Part shown: piece by piece, positions 16,913-26,202 of the stretch
Numbering within the stretch: the first letter of the stretch is position 1
How the letters are laid out: the number at the start of each line of letters is the position of its first letter
Source of the DNA: Candidatus Leptovillus gracilis
GTDB lineage: Bacteria > Chloroflexota > Anaerolineae > Promineifilales > Promineifilaceae
Direction of reading: 5' to 3'
Length of the DNA: 64,000 bases
Assembly: GCA_016716065.1 (NCBI GenBank)
Contig: JADJXA010000003.1
Span: 496,001 to 560,000, forward strand
Made by a program: the position numbers and the translations under genes
Notes under the pieces: model-generated
Seen by the model: only the letters and a program-made list of their open reading frames with translations
Told to the model about the DNA's origin: nothing
Database searches by the model: none

Positions 16913-19177
16913 TTAGCGCGTGACCAGCGGCAGATACAGTTCTAGCGTTGGTATAGGGGCCGTATTGAACAGGCGAGCAATATAAGGCTGCGGCTGTCCG
17001 CCGATTTCGCTGAACGTTCCCCCGACCAGGATATTGTCGTCCGGCAGGGGTAAGATGGCGTAGACAAAACCGTTCGTCCCCGGATTGAAGCTGCCGTCCA
17101 GGCTGCCATCGCTGTTCAGCCGCCCAATCGTCTCATAAGGCTTATCCGCAATGCGGGTGAAGAAGCCGCCAAGCAAAATCTTGCCATCCGGCAGCGCCGC
17201 CAGGGAGGTAATTTGCCCATTGGTCCAATGAGTCGGGTTGTCCGCGCAGGAGAAAAAGTCGTTATCGGGCGCGCCGTTGGCGTGCAGTCGCAGGACGAGA
17301 TTCCCAGAAGAGCCAGGACAGGAAAACCACCCGCCCAGCAAAATTTTACCGTCCGGTTGGTAGGCAATCGCCTCCACCCGGTTGTTGAGCGCCGGGCTGA
17401 CGGAACTGTCCAGACTGCCATCCGGGTTCAGTCGGCCGAAATAAGGCTGCGTCTCTCCGGCCAGGGTGATGAAAGCGCCGCCGACCAGGATTTTGCCATC
17501 AGGCTGCTCCAGAAACGCGAGGACAATGCTGCTGGCCCCTGGGTTAAAGTCCGCGTCTACAGTGCCATCACTGTTCAGACGGCCGATATTAAAGCGAGGC
17601 TGTCCACCCAGGGAGGTGAATGTGCCGCCGACCAGGATTTTGCCGTCGGCCTGGACAGCAAGCGCCCTGACCGTGCCGCCAAAGCTGCCCTGAAGCGTCC
17701 CAGGGTTAAAATCGGTATCCAGGCTGCCATCGGCATTCAACCGCCCGATGCCCGCCCGCGCCGCGCCATCCAGCAAAGTGAAGTTGCCGCCGACTATGAC
17801 TTTGCCGTCCGTCTGCGCGGCTACGGCGTAGACTGTGCCATTGCTTTCGCCAGTTGTAAAACCGCCGTCCAGGCTGCCATCAGAATGGAGGCGGGCGACG
17901 CGACCGCGCGGCTGTCCATCAATTTCCGTAAACGTGCCGCCCAGGACAATTTTGCCGTCCGCTTGCAGGTCCACCGTGTTGATCTGGTTATTGACGGTTG
18001 GGTTAAAGGCGGGATCGGGGACAGGCGTGGGCGTCGTCGGGTTGGTCCGGCCGAGACGACTGCGGTTTACGCCGCCCATCTGGCTAAATAATCCTCCGGC
18101 CAATACACGGCCGTCCGCCTGGGCGGCCACGGCGAGAACAGTCAAATCGGCTCCGGGGTTGAAGGAGGCGTCAGGGATACCGTCGGGACCTAGCCGGGCG
18201 ATAGCCCGCCGCTCGCGCCCATTGACTGTGCCGAACGAGCCACCGATGAGGATTTTGCCATCTGTTTGCAGCGCAACGGCGTAAACGACCGCGCCGGCCG
18301 TGCCGACAAAGCTGAAATCCATGCTGCCATCGCTGTTCATCCGCCGCACATGGCCGCCTAGGGAACCGCCGATAATCAATTTGCCATCCGGCTGAAGGGC
18401 CATCGCATAGACTCTGTCAGTTACCTGACCGGGATTGATTGTATACGAATCGTCCAGAGCGCCGTTGGCGTTCAGCCGCCCCAGGTAGCTGCGCGCCTCC
18501 CCGGCCAATAGGGTCATCTCGCCGCCAACCAGGATTTTGCCGTCGGGTTGAATCGCCAGATCGTTTACGCGGCCATTGGCCCCAGGGTTAAAGGCGGCGT
18601 CCAGGCTGCCGTTGGCATTCAACCGGGCGATATTCTGGCGCGGCTGACCAGCCACTTCTGTGAACCAACCGCCAATGACCACTTTGCCGTCGGACTGAAT
18701 GGCGATGGCCTCAATGGTTCCGAAATTGGCATTAAAGCGCACGCCAGGGTCAAGGAAAGCGGTATCCAGGCTGCCGTCGGCGTTCAGCCGCCCCAAAGAG
18801 CTGCGCGGCTGGCCGGCCAGACTAGAGAACCCGCCGCCGGTCAGAATCTTGCCGTCGTTTTGCAGGGCGATGGCCCGAATAACCACGCTGGCGTTGCCGG
18901 GATTAAAGGGGCTGTCCAGGCTGCCATCCGCGTTCAGCCGACCGATACCCGGACGATAGGCTCCGCCCAGGTTGCCAAATCCGCCGCCGACCAAAATCTT
19001 GCCATCCGGCTGCACGACAATGGCGTAAACTGTGCCGCTCGCGCCGGGGTTGAAGCCGGGGTCTATGAAGGCGGCCTGCGCCGGGTTGGGCGTCAGCCCG
19101 GCCAACAGCGCCGCCAGCGCCAGACAAAAGAGGAGGCCGGCGCGGCGAACTTGGGCCGGAAAGCGTTCAGAAATCAT
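16913..19177 (-). CDS. Secreted delta-60 repeat (beta-propeller-like) protein with YLPLV C-terminal tail
   Basis: A 754-aa protein. The start at 19177 follows GGAGAAAAAC and gives a signal peptide (hydrophobic ~12-29, PAQA/A cleavage). The rest is more than a dozen ~50-60-residue repeats of the form QPDGKILVGG.F....G..R..IGRLNADGSLD, the delta-60 repeat. The protein ends in LELYLPLVTR. A terminal YLP(L/V)V motif is common on secreted Chloroflexota proteins and may be a sorting or anchoring signal (from memory, inference). It overlaps the tiny upstream gene by 11 bp. Binding or adhesive role likely. Confidence 0.85.
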   Translation of the reverse strand: MISERFPAQVRRAGLLFCLALAALLAGLTPNPAQAAFIDPGFNPGASGTVYAIVVQPDGKILVGGGFGNLGGAYRPGIGRLNADGSLDSPFNPGNASVVIRAIALQNDGKILTGGGFSSLAGQPRSSLGRLNADGSLDTAFLDPGVRFNANFGTIEAIAIQSDGKVVIGGWFTEVAGQPRQNIARLNANGSLDAAFNPGANGRVNDLAIQPDGKILVGGEMTLLAGEARSYLGRLNANGALDDSYTINPGQVTDRVYAMALQPDGKLIIGGSLGGHVRRMNSDGSMDFSFVGTAGAVVYAVALQTDGKILIGGSFGTVNGRERRAIARLGPDGIPDASFNPGADLTVLAVAAQADGRVLAGGLFSQMGGVNRSRLGRTNPTTPTPVPDPAFNPTVNNQINTVDLQADGKIVLGGTFTEIDGQPRGRVARLHSDGSLDGGFTTGESNGTVYAVAAQTDGKVIVGGNFTLLDGAARAGIGRLNADGSLDTDFNPGTLQGSFGGTVRALAVQADGKILVGGTFTSLGGQPRFNIGRLNSDGTVDADFNPGASSIVLAFLEQPDGKILVGGAFITLAGETQPYFGRLNPDGSLDSSVSPALNNRVEAIAYQPDGKILLGGWFSCPGSSGNLVLRLHANGAPDNDFFSCADNPTHWTNGQITSLAALPDGKILLGGFFTRIADKPYETIGRLNSDGSLDGSFNPGTNGFVYAILPLPDDNILVGGTFSEIGGQPQPYIARLFNTAPIPTLELYLPLVTR

Positions 19178-19352
19178 TGTTTTTCTCCTTGTGGGTGGGC
19201 GGGGGTGAAAACGGCCGTTCTTGCAACAGCCCCAATAACTCGGCGGCGGTGATAAACGGCCGTTTCTCCCCCGTGCGCGGATCGCTGACAAACCCATGCG
19301 GCTGCCCGTCCGCGCCTTGCTTAATACGCACAATGAAAGCCTGGTAATCCAT
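19167..19352 (-). CDS. Small 61-aa protein coupled to the delta-60 protein gene
   Basis: Starting at the ATG at 19352, the protein contains FIVRIKQGADGQPHGFVSDP and a short helix EKRPFITAAELLGLLQERPF. Its stop overlaps the start of the delta-60 protein gene by 11 bases, suggesting translational coupling. No recognised family. Two ACGGCCGT palindromes in it supply the RPF residues. The longer reading to 19496 is antisense to the regulator at 19420 and is rejected. Confidence 0.55.
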   Translation of the reverse strand: MDYQAFIVRIKQGADGQPHGFVSDPRTGEKRPFITAAELLGLLQERPFSPPPTHKEKNNDF

Positions 19353-19419
19353 GCCGCAAGCGTATATTGTTATTGTTGACAACGAATGAACAACCCTGTT
19401 AACGCGAGGTAATCCATTA

Positions 19420-22400
19420 ATGTCCAACACGATTCGCCGCCCCCGGCTGCTGGAGCAAATGGCCGCGCTGCTCGGCGAAGGGCATCTTTTCATCAACGCC
19501 CCGGCCGGCTACGGCAAAACGCTGCTGCTGCAAAGCCTGCAAACGGAACGGCCGTACACCTACTTCATCCCCCTCAGCCCGGCCGACAGCGATCCGGCCG
19601 CTCTCCGCGAACGGCTGGAACCACTGCGGCAAGCGGAAAATACCCTGCTGCTCGACGACGTCCACCACCTGCTGGAAGCCGATGCCACCATAACCTGGCT
19701 GAAACAGCAGATGCGTCAGGCGCAGCCGCGCTGGGTGTTGGCCGGGCGGCAGCCGTTGTTCCCGGCCACCGACCTGGCCCTGTACGGCAAAATCAACCAA
19801 CTGGGTCTGGCCGAGATGGCGTTTGACGACCGGGAAACGCGGGCGTGGTTAGGCGACCGGCGGCCAGACCGGGCCACCTGGCAGCAGCAGCTAGAAGGCT
19901 GGCCGTTGGGTTTGGCTCTGTTAAAAAACCTGGGCGACGCCGCTGACCCGCAGCCCATCGCCGAAAAGCAGTTGTTTGAGTACCTGACGGAGCAGATGTT
20001 TGCCGCGCTGCCGCCGGATTTGCAGCGGTTTATGACGGTAACGGCCGTCCCCCTCACCTTCACCCCCACCCTGGCCGCCACCTTACTGCCAGACAGCGAT
20101 CCCGACGCGGCCGTGCAATCCCTGCTGACCCGCAATCTTTTCCTTTACCACGATATACAAACTGGCAGCTACCGTTATCACGACCTGATTCGCGCCTTTT
20201 TGCGCCAGCAGCTAACCTCGACGGAGTTCACCACGTTTTTGTTGATGGTTATTAATTGGCTATGCGAAAACAAGCAGTTCAGCGCCGCCATCGAACACGC
20301 CTTGAATGGGGGCCTGCCAGAGAAAGCGGCGGCGCTGTTGGCTGCGCCCGAAGCGTTTGTGGAGATACGGGTCAACGGCCGTTTCCTCACCCACCACCGT
20401 TGGATCAGCGCCTTGCCGCCGGAAATTGTGGCCGAACGGCCGTTGCTGCTGCTGCGCAACGGGGCGGCCCTCTTCCACCTGCGCGCCCGCCGCCGCGAAG
20501 CGTGGGAGTTTCTACACCGCGGCGTGGCCCTGGCGGAAGCGGGCAGCCGCACCGCCGATTACCGGCTGGGGCTGCGCTACATGGCCTTTTTTCACGGCGA
20601 CGAAGGTCACAACCAGCAGGCGCTAACGCTCTATCAACGGCTGATTGCGATGCCCGATCTAGACGCAGTTCAGAAAATCGCCGCCCTGCAAGATATGATT
20701 TCCCTGCACGCCTTCCTGGCGCAGTTCGACCAGGCGCAGCGCTGTTATCTGGAAGTTCAGACGCTAACCGCCGGGACACAGCCACACCGCGGGCTGATCG
20801 AGCAGGTCAACTTTGCATCGCTGGTCCTGGCGGCGCGGGGACAGCGGGCGTCGGCCCACGCCATGCTCACCACCGCCCTGCATGAAGTGGCCGCCCAAAA
20901 CAACTTCCAAGATTTGCTGCTGATTCGGCGTAATCTGGGCCATTTGCTGCTGGACCAGGGGGATTGGGCCGGCCAGCGCGAGAACCTGACGGCGCTGGAG
21001 GCCATTGTCGCGCAGGCGGAACTGGTTGATGAGCGGATCCAGTGGAGTTTGCAGCATGATCGCGGCCTGTTGGCGGTGGGCGACGGCCGTTTTGCCGCAG
21101 CCGCCGCCCTGTTCACCGCCGGAAGGGAGTCGCCTGAAGTGCAGGAATCGCCGCTGCTGCGGACTTTGTTCGGGGCGGCGATGGTCTGGTTACACCGACG
21201 ACAGGGGCAATATCAAAGCGCCATCCAACTGGCAGATAAACTCCTGGCGGTCAGAACGGAGTTTCCCTATTACGAAGGGCGGCTGGCGCTGGAACGAGAC
21301 ATCGCCGCCCTGCTGTCCGCTCTGGCTGATGGTGATCTGGAAGGCTTCCAACTAACGCCACAAACCCGCGCCCTCATCCCCATGCGCGCCCGCGCCGAGC
21401 TGGTGCGGCTGCGAATGATGTTGGCGATCATCTGTTGGCGACAGAGCAATCCCCGTTGGCGGCGATTGGCGCGGCGTGTATTGGTGGAGGGGGAACGGCC
21501 GTTATACGGCCAACTCCTCACCACCCGCGACCCGGAGCTGGCAGCCGCGTTCTGGAAAATCTTGCTGGTCGAAGGGCTGGAACCAGCCAGAACTGACGCC
21601 GCCCTGCGGCAGATTGGGCAGAGCAGCTCGCTGCTGCCCCTACTGCGATACCAAGATGGGTTTGTCCGCGGACGCGCGGCCACACTTCTGGCGCAAATCG
21701 GTCAGGAAGAGGCGATGCCGGCTTTGGCAACGGCCGTTGCCGCCGAAACAAACAAAGAGATCAAAAAGGGACTCCACACGGCGCTGACCAGGCTCGAATC
21801 CCTGCCGCCGCCGCCGCTGCACCTTTGTTTAATGGGCGATTTTCGCGCCCAACGGGGTGAGGACGCCTTGCGCGCAGAGGATTTTCACCGCCCCATCGTT
21901 GCCCGGCTGCTGCAATACTTCGCCCTCCATGCCGGGCAGCCCATCCCCCGCGACCAGATTTTGGAAGATTTGTGGCCAGACGGTGACCCGGAGAAAACGG
22001 CCGTGTCCTTCCGCACCATCAACAGCCATCTACGCAGCGCCCTGGACCCATTCATGCGGCCGCGCGGCCCCAATCGCTACATTGTCGTAGAGCGGGATGT
22101 CTATCGTTTCGACCCCTACAGCGTCGTCGGCAGCGATGTGGCGCAGTTTACACGGCAGGTGGATCAGGCGTTGGCCGCAGGCGATCTGGACGACGACGGA
22201 CTGGACGCGCTCAGCGACGCCCTGGCGGGATACGCCCCCCTACTGCCCGACCTGCCCTATGCCGATTGGCTGCTGGAACCGCGCCAACAGTTGGAGGATT
22301 TGTACCTGGAGGGCTGCCTGTGCGCCGCCGAAGCATATTTGTCGCGCAGACAATGGGTGCAAAGCCAGACCTGGCTGCGGCGTGGCTTACAGGTGGCCCC

Positions 22401-22578
22401 CTGGCTGGAGAAAGCATGGCAGATGCTCATGCGCGCTTATGCCCGGCAAGGGCATCGTACTTTGGCGCTCAAAGCGTACCAAGAGGCTGTGGCGGCGCTG
22501 GAACGTGAACTGGGTGTCGGGCCATCAGAGCTAACCCTTTGGCTGGTGGGAAAAGTGCAGAATGATGAGCCGATTTAG
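19420..22578 (+). CDS. MalT/LuxR-like STAND ATPase with C-terminal SARP (winged helix + BTAD) output
   Basis: A 1052-aa regulator whose domain order is reversed compared with the SARP at 28-2883. The N-terminus carries a MalT-like ATPase with Walker A APAGYGKT (27-34) and Walker B LLLDD (76-80), then a long TPR-like helical region. From about residue 800 there is a winged helix (ILEDLWPDGDPEKT) and from about 900 a BTAD ending near ELGVGPSELT. Likely a ligand-gated activator. It is divergent from the 61-aa/delta-60 genes with only 67 bp between, so it may control them (inference). Confidence 0.88.
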   Translation: MSNTIRRPRLLEQMAALLGEGHLFINAPAGYGKTLLLQSLQTERPYTYFIPLSPADSDPAALRERLEPLRQAENTLLLDDVHHLLEADATITWLKQQMRQAQPRWVLAGRQPLFPATDLALYGKINQLGLAEMAFDDRETRAWLGDRRPDRATWQQQLEGWPLGLALLKNLGDAADPQPIAEKQLFEYLTEQMFAALPPDLQRFMTVTAVPLTFTPTLAATLLPDSDPDAAVQSLLTRNLFLYHDIQTGSYRYHDLIRAFLRQQLTSTEFTTFLLMVINWLCENKQFSAAIEHALNGGLPEKAAALLAAPEAFVEIRVNGRFLTHHRWISALPPEIVAERPLLLLRNGAALFHLRARRREAWEFLHRGVALAEAGSRTADYRLGLRYMAFFHGDEGHNQQALTLYQRLIAMPDLDAVQKIAALQDMISLHAFLAQFDQAQRCYLEVQTLTAGTQPHRGLIEQVNFASLVLAARGQRASAHAMLTTALHEVAAQNNFQDLLLIRRNLGHLLLDQGDWAGQRENLTALEAIVAQAELVDERIQWSLQHDRGLLAVGDGRFAAAAALFTAGRESPEVQESPLLRTLFGAAMVWLHRRQGQYQSAIQLADKLLAVRTEFPYYEGRLALERDIAALLSALADGDLEGFQLTPQTRALIPMRARAELVRLRMMLAIICWRQSNPRWRRLARRVLVEGERPLYGQLLTTRDPELAAAFWKILLVEGLEPARTDAALRQIGQSSSLLPLLRYQDGFVRGRAATLLAQIGQEEAMPALATAVAAETNKEIKKGLHTALTRLESLPPPPLHLCLMGDFRAQRGEDALRAEDFHRPIVARLLQYFALHAGQPIPRDQILEDLWPDGDPEKTAVSFRTINSHLRSALDPFMRPRGPNRYIVVERDVYRFDPYSVVGSDVAQFTRQVDQALAAGDLDDDGLDALSDALAGYAPLLPDLPYADWLLEPRQQLEDLYLEGCLCAAEAYLSRRQWVQSQTWLRRGLQVAPWLEKAWQMLMRAYARQGHRTLALKAYQEAVAALERELGVGPSELTLWLVGKVQNDEPI

Positions 22579-22692
22579 TGACCAGTGTTCAGTGTTCAGT
22601 ATTCAGTTTTTAGTGCGCGTTTCCAGAGGTCACGCCGACTGAAAACTGGTCACTGAAAACTGATTACGGATTACGAACCCCAGCAGGTCGTA
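22579..22692. repeat. Convergent spacer made of CAGTTTTCAGTG-type words
   Basis: GTGTTCAGTGTTCAGTATTC on one side faces GACTGAAAACTGGTCACTG on the other, giving a long imperfect hairpin between convergent genes. It may terminate both transcripts. The same words occur at about 62182. Confidence 0.5.
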
Positions 22693-23868
22693 TCATGATT
22701 CGACGTTCAGCACTGGCTCTGCTTTTTCAATTAAGGCGGCCAGCTTGTCCATGCTGCTGGTGATCAGCGGCGACGGCGCTTCATCCAAGACCTGGATGGC
22801 GCGCCATACCTCTGCCTGCCGCTCTTTGAGGTCGGACACCTGGAGCGTCGCCCCGGAAACCGCGCGGAAGCTGACCAGGCGGCTCCACAAAATATGGCAG
22901 GCGGCCGACAGCGGCGGTGCAAAGAGGATGCCCAGCAGACCATAAGCGTCGGCCAGGGCCAGCAAGATGACAATGGTGAGGATGGGGTTGACCTGGGCGC
23001 GGAGGGGCAGGCGTGATTCCAGCAGCCATTTCAGGGCAGTGATGACGATGAGGGTGTAAACGGCCGTTAGCAAACTCAACTCCACACCGCTCAACAACCC
23101 CAATAACAGGGGCGGAACCAGCGCCAGGAATGGCCCCACGATAGGCATCAACAGCGCCACCGCACCAGACAAAGCCAACAGCGCCGGATATGGGGAGCCT
23201 AACAGCCAATAGCCCAAGGCCAGCAGCAGCCCGGCCAGGAACGCCTGCCCAGCCTGGCGGCGAATGTAAATCCCCAGGTCCGCCTCCATTGTCTGCCAGA
23301 TGTCGCGTACCTGGCTGCGCTGCCCCGGTGGCAGCAGCGAAAGCCAGAGCCGTTCAAAGTGGTTCTGGTCCATTCCCCAATAGATACTCATGAAGAGAAC
23401 GACGAGTGCGCCGCTCAGCAGGCTAAAAACACTCTGGGTAAACCCCAACACCGCCGGTAGTACAGACTCACCCTGTTCGCCAATCAGTGCGTCCAGGAGT
23501 TGGCTGGGCTGGGGCAGCCGCGTGTCTAACAAGTCTTGCAGCGATCTGCCCGGCAGCCAAACCGGCTGTCGCCAGCTATCTTGCACCGACACCTGCTGCG
23601 CCAACTCCTGAATGTCCCGAACTGCGGCCCCACCGCTGACCGCCAGCAAGAATAGGAAACCACCCAGGGTAATCAGGTAAAGCAAGATCAGACCCAGGCG
23701 GGCCACAAGCGGCTGGCCGGCCGGCCGCTTGAATAGGGGACGCGCGGCGGCAGCCAGAGCCAGTGACAGCAGGACGTAGACGACCACCAGGCGGAACTGC
23801 CACAATAAGAGCAGCGCTAATATTGTGGTCATAACTGCCGTTCCCACCCACGCCACTTGCTTGGTCAT
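22693..23868 (-). CDS. AI-2E family permease (second of a pair)
   Basis: A 391-aa integral membrane protein with about eight helices: two N-terminal pairs, a soluble loop around residues 85-140, and a C-terminal group with LLMPIVGPFLALVPPLLLGL, the region conserved in AI-2E/PerM/YdiK proteins. The family includes putative AI-2 exporters and ion/osmolyte exporters; function here cannot be fixed. Its start overlaps the stop of the paralogue at 23865 (ATGA), so the two are co-translated, possibly as a heteromer. Confidence 0.85.
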   Translation of the reverse strand: MTKQVAWVGTAVMTTILALLLLWQFRLVVVYVLLSLALAAAARPLFKRPAGQPLVARLGLILLYLITLGGFLFLLAVSGGAAVRDIQELAQQVSVQDSWRQPVWLPGRSLQDLLDTRLPQPSQLLDALIGEQGESVLPAVLGFTQSVFSLLSGALVVLFMSIYWGMDQNHFERLWLSLLPPGQRSQVRDIWQTMEADLGIYIRRQAGQAFLAGLLLALGYWLLGSPYPALLALSGAVALLMPIVGPFLALVPPLLLGLLSGVELSLLTAVYTLIVITALKWLLESRLPLRAQVNPILTIVILLALADAYGLLGILFAPPLSAACHILWSRLVSFRAVSGATLQVSDLKERQAEVWRAIQVLDEAPSPLITSSMDKLAALIEKAEPVLNVES

Positions 23869-25124
23869 TCGGCCCCCACAGGGTGAACCTGGGCCAGCAG
23901 TCTATCTAATTCGACAGCCAGGGTCTCGATCTCATCCATCACCTGCTCCGTCTGCTTGATCTGCTCTTCGGAACCGCCCGGTGTTTGCCGCGCCTGCTGA
24001 CGCAAATCTTGGGCCAACTCTTGCGCTTCCTGGCGCAGGCGGCTGGCATAGTCTCGGCCGGCCGTGACCTCCGGCTCCAACGCTCCCGGCCGGAAAACAA
24101 AGTGGTTGAGTAAAATTTGGATCATGGCTGCCAGCGGAATAGCCATCAACGCGCCGGCGATACCCAGCAAAGAGCTGAAAGCAAAAAGGGCCAACAGCGT
24201 GACAAACGGGTTGACGCCGACCGCCTGACGCATCACGCGCGGCACAAGAAAACTGTTTTCTACCTGCTGAATGACCAGCGTCGCCACAATGACCCAGATC
24301 AATTTATCTGGCCCCAGAGTCAGGGCGACCAACAGCGCCGGCACAGCGCCCAGCAGTGGCCCCACAAGCGGCACCGCCTCCATCAGCCCGGCCACGAAGG
24401 CCAGCACCAGTAGATAAGGCAAACCAATGAGCCAATAGGCGACGAGGGACAGGCTGCCTACGGCCAGCATCAGGATGCCTTGCCCGGCCACGAAGGCGCT
24501 CATCTTCGTTTCCATGGCGGTGATCAGCTCGCTAATGCTTTCGCGCCGCGCCTGCGGCAGCAGCAGCAGCAAGGAGCGGATGGTGCGCGGCCCATCGAGC
24601 GTCCAGTAAGCGGCCAATAGGAAGATGATAACGGCCGTAAAAATAGTCTGCGACACGACGCCGATATAACCAACCGCCTGACCGGCCGAATCCAACATCT
24701 CCTGGACTGTCTGTTGGACTGGATCAGCGAATGACCAGGTTGTAGGAACAAGGTCATTCAGGCTGCCGAACAGCAGGTTAGGGTTGTCCAGCGCCCACCC
24801 ACGCAGGCTTTGGTAATAATCCGGCAAAACGGCCGTAATGGTAGCGCTTTGCGCGGCAATCAGCGGGAATAACAACAGCACAAAGCCAATGAGCAAGGCC
24901 AGCAGCAGCAAATAAACCAGAATTACGCCTGCTTTCTGGGGTATGCCCCACCGATGCAGCCAGACGACGACCGGTCTGAGTACGGTGCCGATCACCAAAG
25001 CCACAAACAGGATGAAAAGTACCTGGTTGAAGCGGTAAAGCAGCCAGAAACTCAGGCCAACGGCCGCCAGGACCAGCGTAGCCCAGACAACCCGCCTGAA
25101 CGTCCACTCAGGTTGCGCCGCCAT
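23865..25124 (-). CDS. AI-2E family permease (first of a pair)
   Basis: A 419-aa paralogue of the downstream gene. Conserved core LMEAVPLVGPLLGAVPALLV followed by VIQQVENSFLVPRVM, which is diagnostic for the AI-2E family. The C-terminal 70 residues are a charged cytoplasmic coiled-coil-like tail absent from its partner. Its start lies inside the 61-aa gene upstream (17-bp overlap), indicating an operon. Confidence 0.87.
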   Translation of the reverse strand: MAAQPEWTFRRVVWATLVLAAVGLSFWLLYRFNQVLFILFVALVIGTVLRPVVVWLHRWGIPQKAGVILVYLLLLALLIGFVLLLFPLIAAQSATITAVLPDYYQSLRGWALDNPNLLFGSLNDLVPTTWSFADPVQQTVQEMLDSAGQAVGYIGVVSQTIFTAVIIFLLAAYWTLDGPRTIRSLLLLLPQARRESISELITAMETKMSAFVAGQGILMLAVGSLSLVAYWLIGLPYLLVLAFVAGLMEAVPLVGPLLGAVPALLVALTLGPDKLIWVIVATLVIQQVENSFLVPRVMRQAVGVNPFVTLLALFAFSSLLGIAGALMAIPLAAMIQILLNHFVFRPGALEPEVTAGRDYASRLRQEAQELAQDLRQQARQTPGGSEEQIKQTEQVMDEIETLAVELDRLLAQVHPVGAE

Positions 25125-25293
25125 CGTCCGCCCACACCATCAGCGCCGGTGAGGTGGCATGATCAGCCAGAACGGCTTGTTCTTTGGCCGCCGGCCCATT
25201 ACCCCTGTCTTGTTCCCCTAACCAACGTAAAAAATCTTCTTTGGTCTTGCGCACAGGCATACGCTGTCGCCTAAATTGGGTTACAGATTTCAT
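25108..25293 (-). CDS. Small 61-aa protein leading the AI-2E pair
   Basis: A charged protein with KTKEDFLRWLGEQDRG in the middle and the C-terminus overlapping the AI-2E start by 17 bases. AAAGGAAC lies before the ATG at 25293. Family not recognised; the operon position supports it being real. Confidence 0.5.
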   Translation of the reverse strand: MKSVTQFRRQRMPVRKTKEDFLRWLGEQDRGNGPAAKEQAVLADHATSPALMVWADDGGAT

Positions 25294-25315
25294 GCAGCGT
25301 TCCTTTGCCTGTTAG

Positions 25316-25441
25316 TTACGGGTTGAAAATTTGCGGGGTTTCCTTTTTTTCTTTCTTTTCTTTTTTTGCTTGTTGTTTTTCCTTCGTTGTCTTGCCTGGT
25401 TTTTTCTTGTCGCGTTTTTTGCTGTCCTGACCCTTACTCAT
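25316..25441 (-). CDS. Tiny Lys-rich basic peptide (41 aa), paralogue A
   Basis: It starts MSKGQDSKKRDKKKPGK, has about 19 Lys in 41 residues with KKEKKEKKE near the end, and closes PQIFNP. AGAGGAAAAG precedes the ATG. The stop is 22 bp before the next gene, so it heads the small-protein/AI-2E cluster. A second peptide of the same design, also starting MSK, lies at 36845-36964. Two independent copies, each with a ribosome site, argue these are genes and not poly-A noise. A nucleic-acid or polyphosphate binding role is only a guess. Confidence 0.6.
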   Translation of the reverse strand: MSKGQDSKKRDKKKPGKTTKEKQQAKKEKKEKKETPQIFNP

Positions 25442-25560
25442 GATCTTTTCCTCTGTAAATGGGGCATCTTTGCCCGATGATTGTGGGGTGGCGTGGCCAC
25501 CAGAGCAGCCCTTCGGGACTGAGATGCGGCCACAGCGTGGTAAGATGATTAAATTTTGTT

Positions 25561-25827
25561 CTAACCGAGTTCTTCTTTAGCTTCCCGCTCCATCTTTTCC
25601 AGGCGGGTATAGTAGTCGGCAAACTCGTTGAGATGGGCGAGGGCTATTTTGCCGGTCAACAGGGGATCGTTGCCCGTCACGTCCGTATCCGGATCGTGTA
25701 ACCCATGTTCTAGCTCGACCTCTAAACCCATCTGGAACTGCGCCACATCGAAATGGTCCCAGGTGATGCCGAGCTTTTCCCCGATTTCGCAGGCTTGTTC
25801 GGCCGTAAAATGCTTTTTAGCTGACAT
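25561..25827 (-). CDS. DUF5661-like small protein
   Basis: An 88-aa soluble protein: FTAEQACEIGEKLGI, then FQMGLEVELEHGLHDPDTDV, then IALAHLNEFADYYTRL and a charged end. The GLEVELEHG and ALAHL.E..DYY pattern is that of the DUF5661 family, of unknown function. AAGGAGAG precedes the ATG at 25827; the longer reading to 26070 runs into repeat-bearing spacer. Same strand as the downstream Lys-rich peptide. Confidence 0.75.
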   Translation of the reverse strand: MSAKKHFTAEQACEIGEKLGITWDHFDVAQFQMGLEVELEHGLHDPDTDVTGNDPLLTGKIALAHLNEFADYYTRLEKMEREAKEELG

Positions 25828-26202
25828 GCTGCTCTCCTTAAACATATTTTTGCAAAAGACCAGGGTCCACATAGGTAGACCCTCCTTGCCCTTGAATGGT
25901 ACTGCCCATCCGCTTGAAGCGCATCGGCTGGTCAGTGGATTTTTGTCTCCCCCAGTTGGGGGAGAGAGAAAATGGACGGTTTGCAGAAGGATGGGGAAAC
26001 GGCCGTACCGCCCACCAGTTCTGGGGAATGGGATAGTGGAAGGGGGTAACGGCAAACGGCCGTTACTCAAGCAGCTTTTTGCCCGTTGTTGTTCAATGCG
26101 GTCTTGCCGCTATTAAGCCATAATGTACACCTCCGCTTGCCCTGAGAAACTGGATATCCTTGTGACTTTCCGTCCGTAACGGTATAGGTTACACTCAGAA
26201 TC
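25828..26202. other. Spacer with dispersed repeat copy and a possible higBA promoter
   Basis: No gene is supported here. It contains a dispersed-repeat copy (25922-25965), two or more ACGGCCGT palindromes, and at its right end TTGTGA (26160-26165), 17 bases, TATAGG (26183-26188), a plausible weak promoter for higBA. Confidence 0.4.
25922..25965. repeat. Dispersed repeat, copy 1 (ends in palindrome TCTCCCCC..GGGGGAGA)
   Basis: CATCGGCTGGTCAGTGGATTT followed by a short variable piece and CTCCCCCAGTTGGGGGAG. A second copy lies at 44287-44330 with only a few differences. Confidence 0.7.

Noticed and set aside
16913..19177. Regularly spaced similar DNA units that could suggest a CRISPR or tandem DNA repeat
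   Set aside because: Units are about 150-180 bp, diverged, and encode delta-60 protein repeats in one open frame.
25434..25622. Minus-strand 62-codon frame over the Lys-rich peptide start
   Set aside because: No ribosome site, no recognisable product, and it conflicts with the better supported peptide gene.
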